Source: Diphasiastrum complanatum (taxonomy: Eukaryota > Streptophyta > Lycopodiopsida > Lycopodiales > Lycopodiaceae). Taken from it: 64,000 bases of DNA. Position 1 is the stretch's first letter; the number at the start of each line of letters is the position of its first letter. The notes beneath the pieces were generated by a model that saw only the letters and a list, made by a program, of their open reading frames with translations, was not told where the DNA came from and did not search any database. Positions 11,165 through 21,328 of this stretch are shown here, in pieces. Location: the NCBI GenBank assembly GCA_029204225.1, contig CM055092.1:81639464-81703463 (forward strand). Reading direction: 5' to 3'. A program made the translations under genes and the position numbers.

Positions 11165-12318
11165 AAGGATGTGCCAGATGACACTCTTTCAGATTTGATG
11201 GATGCGGGTTGCGAATGAAAGGCAATTAGAGATATTGAATGTAGAATTAAGGAATCTTCTATGCTATTTCGTTATTGCATTGTGAGACAACTGCTTAGTC
11301 TTACATTTAGTTACTAGAGATGGAAACGAATAAGTCGGACCTGGATGCCATTGGATCAAGACCTTTAAATGGATGGTCACACAGATCGAAAAGAAGTCAC
11401 ATCTTCAACAATGAAGATATGCTAACTACAATTGTAGTGGAGGATCATTGGAGCTTGAGTTATATCAGACAAGAGCTGATCTTGCTTGAAAATGGCAAAA
11501 GATGTGACTAGAAGTACAGGAATTACTAGAGAAAATGCAAATTCAAACTGGAAGCCAGTATTGCCTATTCTCTTGAGAAATGTGCATGTCTGTACTCTTC
11601 ATGCATAAGTTAGGATAATAGAAAACTCACTTATCTTCATATAGTTTTTGCATGGAATGGTAAGCTAGTTTCAGTAGCGAAGGAAGCTATTTGTCGGTTT
11701 GAAGATATTTTATCAAAAGCAAAACTGCATACGGGACATGTCAGAATACAAAAAGATGAAAAGCTTTATGAAAAGATAGGAAATATGCCAACTAAGCCAA
11801 GCATCGGAGGAGCAAAAGCACGTGATTCCTATCAAACAATACTGGTAAGGCATCAAACATTCAACACTCAGTCTAGAAAGAAATCATTGCTGCCATTGAG
11901 GACTTAGGAGTGACCGGCAAATCAAGATTATGAAAAGTTGATGTATGGAGAAAGCTTGACAATATGATTAAAATATTAAGAAAAGAAAAAATTTCTGATA
12001 CTGATATGAGAGCTCTACAAAAGACTTGTGTCGATTTTGTTGATGCAGTATAAAAAGCATGGGGAGAAGGTCACATCACTCATTACATGGTTAGTATGCA
12101 TGCCCAGAGCAGCTATCAATTCACCTATATATTTTGTTCCAAGTTTAGGACTGACACTATGATTTTGACATGTGCAGCACATACTAAGAGATCATACATC
12201 ATTTTTTGCAAACACATATGGAAGTCTAAGTGTTTGGTCATCACAAGAGATGGAGAAGTCACATTGGCAAGCACAGGCAACATTTCATGAAAATACACAA
12301 CATGGAGGAACCAATGAA
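11165..12318 (+). pseudogene. Gene X, locus 1: unknown multi-exon protein, broken
   Basis: From 11231 to about 11470 the translation (DIECRIKESSMLFRY, LLSLTF, TWMPLDQDL) matches gene X of locus 2 at 61.7-62.2 kb. Further exons are visible. One ends with RVRIQ-like helix sequence and ARDSYQTIL at a gtaagg donor near 11846. One reads IIAAIEDLGVTGKSRL and ends HITHYM at 12089 with a gttagt donor. One starts at 12178 after a gtgcag acceptor and reads HILRDHTSFF, TYGSLSVWSSQEMEKSH and NTQHGG. In-frame stops (for example after GKSRL and DFVDAV) show decay. I do not recognise the family. Its neighbours are Y, the Ulp1-like gene and Z. Confidence 0.6.
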
Positions 12319-12513
12319 AAATGAAACTATATTTGTCAATTATTTCAGTGGTTCTAATGCAGAGTCCAAATTTGACAAATCACCAAATCTTCAAGTTATG
12401 ACAAATTCAGAAAAGCTTGCAAATTCATTGAGCAGCATAGAAGCTAAAAATTCAGAGCTACAAACATGCTACAAATGTAAATTGTATTCACAATATTCGA
12501 TATATACAAAGTT

Positions 12514-12783
12514 TCATTCAGAGGGATATGATATATCCTGTTGTCCAATTGTTGTGCTATCATGCAATAATTCTCTACTTGCATATGCATCTAGAAGATG
12601 TGCATTGTCCTTATTACCACTCAATTCTATATATGTTGCATAGTCAGTGTCTTTATTAGGAGTATCAACCAAGAAATGACTGATATCCTTAATGGAATGT
12701 TCAGTAGTGGAGGACGAAGGGATCCCAGTATCAGGAATAGATGTATCTGACTTAACTGGGATTTGTACCATAAGGAAAAACAC
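12514..12783 (-). CDS. Hypothetical 89-residue ORF
   Basis: An open frame from ATG at 12783 to a stop at 12514, rich in Ser/Thr/Asp (TEHSIKDISHFLVDTPNKD). It lies just downstream of gene Y on the same strand with no obvious splice link, and overlaps an opposite-strand open frame at 12300-12640. No domain or signal is seen. It could be a second exon of Y or chance. Confidence 0.25.
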   Translation of the reverse strand: MFFLMVQIPVKSDTSIPDTGIPSSSTTEHSIKDISHFLVDTPNKDTDYATYIELSGNKDNAHLLDAYASRELLHDSTTIGQQDISYPSE

Positions 12784-12816
12784 AAATCTGGTTTGATACT
12801 CTAAAAAATGACATTT

Positions 12817-13152
12817 TCATTTGCAAACATTACATTCATTGGAATTCTTAAATTGTTCAAAAAGTTTAGTGTACATCCTGTCTAGCCACTGCTTGTAATG
12901 TCGAAAGGTATGTACAAGATCAGTGAAATGCATAAACAATAAATTAGATGTACAGACTAGAGGGATACTGACTAAATCCCTGAATCTGATATACTGGTCA
13001 TAAAAGACATCTACACTTTGTTGGGCTGTACTGAACACATGTAAAAAATGTCGGAAGAGGGACTTGAAGTACTCTATGCGCTCAGTTATATCGAACTCAG
13101 TGAGAAAACTGGACAACAAATGCTCCCGACTAGGATCAAAGGAGAAAGCCAT
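12817..13152 (-). CDS. Gene Y, hypothetical 111-residue protein
   Basis: An uninterrupted frame from ATG at 13152 to TGA near 12817: MAFSFDPSREHLLSSFL, then a helix-rich, Phe/Tyr-rich body with no recognised domain and a Lys-ended C-terminus (NSNECNVCK). A minus-strand TATA box lies about 155 bp upstream (13308-13315), and a dense group of CACGTG-like and CCAAT-like sites lies beyond it, which fits a real promoter. It is divergent from the Ulp1-like gene at 14-15 kb and convergent with gene X. Being intact next to broken neighbours, it may be an expressed small gene or a short transposon ORF. Confidence 0.4.
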   Translation of the reverse strand: MAFSFDPSREHLLSSFLTEFDITERIEYFKSLFRHFLHVFSTAQQSVDVFYDQYIRFRDLVSIPLVCTSNLLFMHFTDLVHTFRHYKQWLDRMYTKLFEQFKNSNECNVCK

Positions 13153-13307
13153 TGCTAGTATCAGTTATGTGCGAGAGGGGAGTAACCAAGATTAAGGGAG
13201 TACACTACGCATGCACAAAAGCGATATGTATGAGGATAATAGCTAGAAAATACTCGCGTAGAGAACCGATATGAGCAAAAATCGAGAAAGCAAAAAAAAA
13301 TCATGCC

Positions 13308-13315
13308 CTTTATAG
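13308..13315 (-). promoter_or_regulatory. Putative TATA box of gene Y
   Basis: Minus-strand CTATAAAG, 156 bp upstream of the gene Y ATG, with the ACGTG-rich block immediately further upstream. Position and context fit a plant core promoter. Confidence 0.45.
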
Positions 13316-13320
13316 TCATC

Positions 13321-13545
13321 TCACATGTGCGAGATAACGGTCAACAATCCACATGTCATACTTTGATTGGCTCAAATTTGCCACATGTGTGAAGCCGTTC
13401 CATTGCCATGTGTCGCATGGTGATTTGTTGGCCTATGACACGTGTCGACGTCTGATTGGTTCACTTTAACACACGTGTGATGTCCACATGGCGATCATTG
13501 ATTGGATCACTTTGGTCACACGTGTGACCACACAGGTGAAAAATC
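13321..13545. promoter_or_regulatory. G-box/CCAAT cluster, possible bidirectional promoter
   Basis: At least six CACATGTG, ACACGTGT or CACGTGTG-type sites alternate with five gattgg (CCAAT complement) motifs, in two or three loosely repeated blocks. A perfect 16-bp palindrome, ggtcacacgtgtgacc, sits at 13514-13529. Gene Y runs left and the Ulp1-like gene runs right, so one control region could serve both. Plant bZIP and bHLH factors bind ACGTG cores; that role here is inferred. Confidence 0.5.
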
Positions 13546-13849
13546 AAGTCCACATATTCACAAGATCGGAGTCATTTTCACTTTTCTTCTTCCGATTTTT
13601 GTGCCATATTGCTTCTCTGCGCGTCCTGTTTCCCCCCTCATCGCCTCGTCCTTCTGTGTGCACACAAGAGAGATACTACAAACCATACATATTGCTTCTA
13701 TGTGCCATTACCTCTCTCTCTCTCTCATTGTTTTCTTTGTAGACATTCGCACATGACCGATACATTCGTACATATCGCACCTCTGCGAGACTGGTTACCC
13801 TCTTCTTATCACTGTTAGAATAACTGTGTAGTGATCCAATACTACCCTG

Positions 13850-14921
13850 ATGTCTAGGGTCAAAGAGAACCACAAAGATTTCTTCTCTCCTAAGATTGTA
13901 TCCACTAGTACCCTTGCTATTAATCATCCACGGTAGACTAGGCATAATAGGAGAAGATGGCTCTCTGAGATTAAGAAATGTCAAAGATTCACATTGCTCC
14001 TAATATCAAGGGCACCATTCTACAGAACTATCCGTAATATTATCCAGAATAGTCTGCAAAGTCTTGTCAGGTTCACACCTGGAGAATTGCAGTGCTTGCA
14101 GGAGTCCACGGAGGACTATTTGGCTCTTTTAGGGCATCAAGGACAACAACGACGCTTTGTCGCACTGTATCCTTGGTGCTTGCTCACCGGCTGTGAAGTT
14201 TCTATTGATGCCTTATCATACCAAGTATGTCTATTTCTTTACTTGTAATCACTATATCATCTATCTAATGGAATTCTTCATTGTTTTTTGCACTGATCAG
14301 TGGAGCTTAACTGTAGTTTCTATTAAAATCACAACAAATAATGTCGTAAATCATTTTTGTGTAACGATGAATTCCGCCAGAAATACACATAAGGATATTG
14401 ACTCGCTGCTGCCAGAGTTGTGCAAATATTTTTCAATAGAAAATTCCATGGCAGGAACATGTGAAATTGTGAGCATTGAGGTAATCATTGAACATTCCTT
14501 GTGTATTTTTTTTAATCATCATTTTTAAATGTTAGTATCTTCGTCCCATTATTAATCGGTTGAATGTATTGCAGACACCCCAACAAAATGACTCATTTAG
14601 CTATGCATGGTGTACTCTATACAATGCCAAATTATTTTTTGAGTGGTAGAATCTTCAAGCAAAGGTGAGTTATTAGCCCTTTCTCTTTTATCTTCATGTA
14701 AGCTACCGTTTGTTATTAATAGTCATCTAATATATTGTTTATTGCAGTTTTTCCTCCGTGATTATACAATTGGCGAGGTGTACAGATTTCGACATGAGCT
14801 CATCTTTAGTCTATTGGCTAGGTCAACTGCTGTACCAAAGACTGATGTTGGGCCTTCTAAGCCAAACGATGTTCAGATTTTAAACGAGGCTGGGCAATTT
14901 GTAAATACCCAAGTTGAATAG
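13850..14921 (+). pseudogene. Ulp1-like (C48) cysteine protease gene, locus 1, inactive
   Basis: Four exons match locus 2. Exon 1 ends at 14224 (FLLMPYHT). Exon 2 is about 14294-14480 (DQWSLTVVSIK, MNSARNTHKDID). Exon 3 is 14575-14664 (PQQNDSFSY, LYNAKLFFEW). Exon 4 is 14748-14921 (YTIGEVYRFRHELIFSLLAR). C48 enzymes cut SUMO/ubiquitin-like conjugates with a His-Asp-Cys triad in HW and QxxxxCG contexts. Here His is Gln (DQWSL), the Cys is Tyr (SFSY), the exon 2 acceptor reads gcac where locus 2 has gcag, and exon 3 has a TAG after EW. Exon 1 upstream of 14157 is frameshifted, so its start is uncertain. A catalytically dead relic. Confidence 0.72.
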
Positions 14922-15301
14922 ATAGACATAGTTTCTTACTAATATAGAGATATAGACATACATTGAAAATCGACACATAGTAAATACAAGAAAAGAATTA
15001 CTTGCACAGTTGTACAAAATTCTCAAATTTGGGTGATATTTTATTGAATACAGATATCAGTTTGTACAATTGATTGTATGGATTTTCATTGTTTTTCTAG
15101 AATGTTGATATCTATTGCAAGATCCTTGGAGGATGTTGTGTTTTCTTGTCTTTTTCGAATCTGCATGAAAGATAAGCAACTTGTTAATTTCCTTATTCTC
15201 TGAACAAAGTTACATATATAATCAAAACAAGGATGTTTAGATGTAGCACCATGAGAGACATTATACATGCATTTCAATGTTTTTAAATCACTTGCTAAGT
15301 G

Positions 15302-16105
15302 TTATTCAACTTTGAAGTCTCCAACTCCTGGAACATTTAGAAATCCCCCTTCCATATGGTCCTTGATGATCCTGGGGTAAGATGTCCTAGAGAATATCCA
15401 TGATAATATATCATGATTCTCTTTCAATACCTATCAACTTAGTTAATAAACTTAGGTAAGGAATAAAACTTAGTTAATAAAGAAAATAATTACTTGAAAA
15501 ACTGCCAACCACCATATATCATTTTCGGACTCGACACTGAATCTAAAGTCTGCTTGGTCCACTGTTGTCATAGTGCACCATTCATGAGACTTATACTAAC
15601 TCTCTCCATCTTCTGCCCTTTCACAATGTATGACTCATCTAACTTAAGTACTATGATTATTTTACCATTCACCTTTTCTAAGGTTATATCATAAAATGTG
15701 ACCATGTATTTTAACAAATGATTTAGATCAACAAAGAAGTTGTTTGATGAATTATATGATATGGATCTTCCATCAAATTTATACACTTCCTCAATATGAA
15801 ATGGGGTACCGATGATTTTATGCATACTTAAGTTCAATGTATTCCTCTATGTCTTCAAGTGATATGACCTGGGATAGGGACTTTTCTAATTCGAACTTGC
15901 TTAAAAGATTGTTGGAATATTGCTGAATATGCTTCTCTGCTAATACAAGCAAATGGACGTCTATTTCAATCTTCGAATTCGCGCGATCCAGTGCCTTCTC
16001 TCTCACTTTGTTTTTTGCAGATTTGAGCATCTTTGGAGCGATTGAGGGTGATTGAGGGCGATCAGTGCTTGAGGGCTTGAAGATCAGTGCTTGAGGGTGC
16101 TTCAA
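15302..16105 (-). pseudogene. Gene Z, unknown, convergent with the Ulp1-like gene
   Basis: A minus-strand series. ATG at 16105 opens MKHPQALIFKPSS and runs to 15818, helix-forming and charged. An overlapping frame, 15837-15568, reads KIIGTPFHIEEVYKFDGRSI and DITLEKVNGKIIIVLKLDES. After another one-base shift comes TVDQADFRFSVESE and WWLAVFQ, ending at 15494 with a gtaatt donor. A clean final exon at 15430-15302 reads VLKENHDILSWIFSR to a TAA. Two frameshifts suggest decay or unrecognised introns. No domain is recognised. Downstream (15060-15200) one frame resembles the 61.45-61.55 kb segment of locus 2 (KKT..N.LQ), so both loci share a convergent minus gene here. Confidence 0.45.
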
Positions 16106-16214
16106 GATCAGTGCTTGAAGATCATTGTTTGAGGTTGGTGCTTGATTTTTGTTTGTTTTGTTTTTTGTTTGTTTGTTTGAGGTTGGTGTTTGTTTGTTTG
16201 TTTTAAGAAGAGAT

Positions 16215-16275
16215 AGAGAGTGTGAAAGATAGAAAGAGAGAGAGAGAGAGAGAGAGTGTGTGTGTGTGTGTGTGT
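16215..16275. repeat. GA/GT microsatellite
   Basis: A gaga run followed by a tgtg run, just upstream of the gene Z start. Simple repeat. Confidence 0.9.
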
Positions 16276-16451
16276 TTTTAAAATTTGCATTGATTTAAAA
16301 TGGTTTTGAATGGTCTTGTAATAGATTATTAGTATTATTTCGGATTATTAGATTTGTAATTTGTGAGAGAGAAAGAGAGAGGAGGTGAAGTGTGGATGTA
16401 TGGTTGAAGATATTGAAAGATTTTGGAGTCTTTTTTTTTAAATAAAATTTT

Positions 16452-16456
<5 letters not shown>

Positions 16457-16548
<92 letters not shown>
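16457..16548. repeat. (GA)n microsatellite
   Basis: About 46 uninterrupted GA dinucleotides, flanked by AT-rich sequence that resembles the flank of the next GA tract. Confidence 0.97.
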
Positions 16549-16550
<2 letters not shown>

Positions 16551-16680
16551 ATAATAAATTGTGATAGTGTTTATAATAGATTGTTGGAATTATTTAAGAT
16601 AGTGTTTAACATTTTGCATTGATGTAGAATTTAAGATTATAGATTGTTAGATTTATATTTATTTAGGACTAAGAATGATA

Positions 16681-16789
<109 letters not shown>

Positions 16790-16899
16790 AGAAGAGGGAA
16801 GAAGTGTGTATGTATTGTGTCTTGCATTTTGAGTTTAAGATATGTCTTTGTGATTTAACTTGAGAAGGGCTTCTTATGTGCATTTGAGAGAGCACATGC

Positions 16900-18335
16900 T
16901 TTAGATACTTTCTCCTCTTTCGCCAAGGATCTTGGAAGTCCTAAGGATTGCACATGACCTCCATGGACTTTGAGTTGCTGTGACCAAGTCTTTTGTGCCA
17001 AAGACTATGGTTGGATAGTTTGGTATCCTCAGCTAGCATCAGAATATTAGCATCCACATAGGCATCTAGTTTGAATAATCTTCCAAATCTTATGCTTCTA
17101 GCGATGATCTTGCCATCCTTCTTGATGTTACATGCATTTGTGGTGAACTCCACAATCAAACCATTGTCAAGCAATTGTCATACACTAAGCAAGTTCTTAA
17201 TGATACTAGGAATGTAAAGTACTCCATCAATCTTGATCTTTCTTGAAGATCCCAAGCATAAAGGTATGGTTCCTATGCCTTCTACATTACAAGCATAATC
17301 ATTTGATGTAAAAATTGACTTGATAGGTCCATCATAGGTAGATAAGTTTGAAAAATACTCCCTCTTACTTGTCATGTGGGAGCTAGCCCCACTATCTATC
17401 CACCAAGGGTCTTCACCTCTTATGCTTGAAGATGAAAAACTTGACATCACGAGTGAATCTTCATGAGAGCTCTCCTCTTCCTCTTGGCCTAGGTTTGCTT
17501 GACTTTGAGATTGCTTCTTCTTGAAGCACTCCGAGGCATAGTGCCCCATCTTGCCATAAAAGTAGCATTTGATCTTCGACTTATCCTTCTTTGGCTTGCT
17601 CACGCTTGGACTTGAAGATCCTTGTTGATTTTCACCTTTGACTTGTTCTTCTTGAATGCAGCACCCTTGATTTTGAATTTGCTCTTGCTCTTGGTGAAAA
17701 TCGCCTTGTCATCTCCATCATTGAGGGAGAGCATCTCCATCCTTGACTCAATGTGAGTTCTCCTACTCTCCTCAACCATGAGGACTCCTTGTAGATCTTC
17801 AAGTGAGGGCAACTTGCCCACAATTGCATAGCCTTGTACTAGTTAGCAAAATCCACACTCAAACGATTGAAGATTAGTTGAATAAGGTTCTTTCCTTAAT
17901 GGAATCTCCTATGTAAGCAAGCTCCTTGTTTAAGTCCTTAACTCTCAGCACATATGAATGTCCACTCTCTCCTTTAGCTTGAAAACATTGAAGGATTTGA
18001 TTCTTCAAGGATAGCAACCTTGAAGTATTCTTGGATTCATATATCTTTTGAAGAGTTTCCCATGCTTCTTGAGCCGAGGTGCAAGCACCTACCTCCTTAA
18101 GAAACCATAGCTACATTTTTTTTTATCAATGGAGAGCAACCTTGCACCTCCTTTTGTATTTTGTAGCTTCTTGAGGGTGAATGGGCTCATCCTCTTCACC
18201 ACTCACTATATCCATTAGATCTTGTAAAATAAGAATTGATTCTATTATTAGCTTCCAAATTGAGTAATTAGAAGCATTCAATCTATCGTGTGAATCCAAA
18301 AGATATGCATTCATTGAAGCAATCTTTAAACACAA
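16900..18335 (-). pseudogene. Copia family C gag-protease-pre-integrase, truncated
   Basis: Reading right to left, gag starts near 18335 (LNASNYSIWKLIIESI) and continues in several frames through AQEAWETLQKIYESKN near 18070. A CCHC knuckle near 17560 reads CYFYGKMGHYASEC, with the second Cys replaced by Tyr. The protease at about 17390 keeps the active motif WWIDSGASSHMTS. The GAG-pre-integrase box HSLWHKRLGHSN is at about 16985. Similarity ends near 16900, just before the GA microsatellites, so integrase, RT and RNase H are absent. An LTR and primer site to the right (19057-19536) fit as its 5' end. Confidence 0.85.
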
Positions 18336-19056
18336 TCTTGATCACAAGAATAGATGCAAAATAGAAATGACTGAAAGACTAGCTATCCCACTACCTAGGG
18401 ACTTGACAAGGCTCAAAACTTGACCTCTCAATAAGATCCTACTTGATCTTAAGCCAAATCAAATCTATTACTATCAACACGAATGAAAACTAGCTTGAAT
18501 TTGGATAAAAAATTGGATCTAGAATTGACTCCTCCTTGATCTCGATTTCACAACAATACAATATTCACCTAAACTGAACCAAAAGTAATCACATGCACAT
18601 AAATGCGTCTTCAAATCATTCCTACAAGATCAAGTTGAATCATCATGCAATGATCAATTCAAATCATCTCACAAATCAAGCAAAAATTGAACACAAGCCT
18701 GACTATAATTGAATTTCTTCATGAGCACTTATCAAAGTCTTTGGGCTGATCCCAAAATTGAATTTCTAAGATCTCAATAAGTCTAAGAACCACATATTAC
18801 AGTACCAAAGATAACAATCTACCTTCCTTTTGATTGATTGAAAACTATTCCTTGTGATAGACTCCACAAATCGAGTAGCATCAATATGAGAAAAGTGCAA
18901 AATACTTGTTATTTTGATCCAATAATCATAGATTATGTCTATGATTATGTCTAGATAGCAATCAAATACTCATAGATTATGTCTAGATAGCAATCAATGC
19001 TTGAATTGCATCAAAATCTATGATTCTAGCATGAAGTGAAGCTCGTTTCTTGAAAT
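18336..19056 (-). other. Copia C leader between primer site and gag
   Basis: Noncoding stretch between the primer-binding site and the first gag codons of the minus-strand copia C element. A short local duplication (agattatgtctagatagcaatcaa at two spots near 18945-19000) is visible. No gene is seen. Confidence 0.55.
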
Positions 19057-19069
19057 GGCTCTGATACCA
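19057..19069 (-). promoter_or_regulatory. Primer-binding site of copia C
   Basis: On the minus strand this is TGGTATCAGAGCC, the classic plant copia site complementary to the 3' end of initiator-Met tRNA, directly next to an LTR end (tgataaaaa on plus). Confidence 0.9.
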
Positions 19070-19536
19070 TGATAAAAATGCAGCAAAATAATCTCATTTC
19101 ATCCTACAAATGATGGAGGAACACCTACTTAAGATTCAAACAAGATCTAGAAGCTAGATTACTAATCAATGCATTGATTCATGGCTTATCTTGGCTTGAA
19201 CTCCATGAATTAGCTCCAAAACTATTCACATGTGTGAAAGTATGGCCTGTTGCTACCTATGTACTGTACCTGCAACTCCAAAGTCATTCGATCATCACAA
19301 AAAATCATATGCCAATGACATTCATCAATCACATCATAGACTCAAACTAGTCAAGAAGGAAAATCTCGATTTTGCTCATGATTGGATGGAAATCCCATCA
19401 CATATTTATACATTTAGAGCTCGGATCTGAGCATATTAGGGCTTCTATATATTCATCATAACCTAATCCCAACTTCTAACCTAGATATCCACTTGATCCA
19501 CCCTATTTAGGGTCAATGTCTTGAGATCCAAAAACA
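19070..19536 (-). repeat. Copia C 5' LTR
   Basis: The inner edge is fixed by the adjacent primer site. Read on minus, the proposed outer edge TGTTTTTGGATC at 19536 gives a 467-bp LTR with TG...CA ends. A minus-strand TATAAATA at 19403-19410 fits the LTR promoter. The outer edge has no second LTR to confirm it. Confidence 0.65.
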
Positions 19537-19609
19537 ATGAGAAAAATGCTATTTTTAGCTCCTACTTTTTCTGTACTCTATCTATGCCTCTTTGACTTAG
19601 AATGTGCTT

Positions 19610-19867
19610 TGCACAGGAACACAGATCATGCCACACAGTAACACAAACAGAAAACACTCTCCTCAGCAAGCTCACATAGCAACTACCCTTTCTCAAAATG
19701 AAATTACACTGTACATATATTTGTTCACTCAGGCAACCCATGCATGACCCAAGTTGCCGTTGGCGGGACGCGTGTCCTGTCGACTTGCCTCGTGGTGAGG
19801 CCAACTAATCCTTATCCACTGATAGGACCCACAGTACAGTAACACAGTGATTCTAACTTTAATTCTA
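19610..19867 (-). repeat. Copia family A 3' LTR
   Basis: About 256 bp, matching 55224-55479. Both copies diverge from each other directly after tgtgca, giving a CA end. The other end follows a purine tract (aagggagagag, minus, 19868-19878) and begins TTAGAATTAAAG, lacking the usual TG. Noncoding. Confidence 0.78.
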
Positions 19868-19923
19868 ACTCTCTCCCTTAAAGTAGAGTCACTTTTTATA
19901 CAGTCATATACATAGCTTTAAAG

Positions 19924-21328
19924 TCAACAAACTTTAAGTACAGAAAGCTTTGATCTAAACTTATCAAAGTTTTCTCCAACAAGTGGCTTAGTGAAAATAT
20001 CAGCTAGTTGTTCTTCTGTGCTACAATGAACAAGAATTTCACGACTCAACAGCCTCTCATGTATAAAGTGATACTGAATCTCGATGTGTTTAGTTCTCGC
20101 ATGGAACACTGGATTCTTTGCTAGCTGAATGCCACTCTGATTGTCACTAGGTAAAGTCGTGGGATTTTTTTGCTTCATGCCAATTTCTTCCAAGATTTGT
20201 ATCAACCATATAGCTTATTATGCAGCACTACACATTGCCTTATACTCTGCTTCTGTGGTGGAAAGAGCAATTGTATTTTGCTTCTTACTAGACCAGGAAA
20301 AGCAATTACCACAAAACTGGAATATATATCCTGTGGTGGATCTACAATCATCATAGTCACCTCTCCAGTCCGCATCCACATAGCCACACAACTCAGGTAA
20401 ACCATCATGCTTCCTGTAAAGCCATACTCTGAAGTGCCTTTCACATAATGCAAAATGCATTTAGCTGTCTTCCAATGCGTTTCCGTATGTGCTGCCATAA
20501 ACTGACTTACAATACCAACAACATAGCATATATATAGTCTAGTCGTGGTAAGGTAAATCAAGCTCCCTACTAATTGTCTATATAGTGTAGCATCAAATGA
20601 CTATGACTCATCAACTTAGAAAGCTTTTTACCTGGTTCAATAGGAGTGTTTATTGGTTTGCAATCCTGCAACCTAAACCTGTGCAGCAACTCTTTGACAT
20701 ACTTCACCTGTGTTAAACCCACTTTGTGTCCTTTTTTCCACACTTCTACTTCAAGGCAATAATGCATCAGACTGAGATCTGTCATCTCGAATTGTTCCAT
20801 GAGGCCTTTCTTGATCATGTCTATCATCTCTTGATTATTTCTCGTAATAATCAAGTCATCAACATAAAGAGCAATCAGAGCAACCATACCATCAAAGCAT
20901 AAGACATGTTGATTTGAATCAGAATGTGTTCTCACCATCCCCTTTGAATGAAAGTAGGCATCAATCCTGCTATACCACGCACGTGGTGCTTGTTCAAGAC
21001 CATAAAGCGCTTTCTTCAAGTGACATACTTTATTTTCCTGTCCTTTCGTTACAAAGCCTTCAGGTTGATCCATGAACACTTCTTCTTCTAACTCACCATT
21101 TAGAAAAGCAGATTTCACATCCATCTAATGCAAAGGCCAACCAAAATGTGAAGCTAAAGCAATAAGTAGACGTAGAGTATTCCACTTACAAACCGGCGCA
21201 AAGGTCTCCTCATAGTTGATGCCTTTATTTTGTGCGTACCCTTTGATCACCAATCTTGCTTTGTGCTTTGCTATACTTCCATCTGCATGGTACTTATACC
21301 CATTTGCAACCAATGGATTTCTTGCCAA
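19924..21328 (-). pseudogene. Copia A reverse transcriptase and RNase H
   Basis: RT motifs run from KHKARLVIKGYAQNKGINY through [29 protein letters not shown] and the catalytic YVDD of [11 protein letters not shown] (about 20860). RNase H follows with GYVDADWRGDYDD, STTEAEYKAM, SDNQSGIQLAKNP and LADIFTKPLV, ending at TAA 19924. Defects: a TAG at 21124 where the related copies have Gln (between PLH and MDVKSAF), a frame change near 20575 between RT and RNase H, and stops around 20215. The enzyme copies genomic RNA into DNA; this copy would need read-through to do so. Same family as 54098-55167. Confidence 0.9.
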
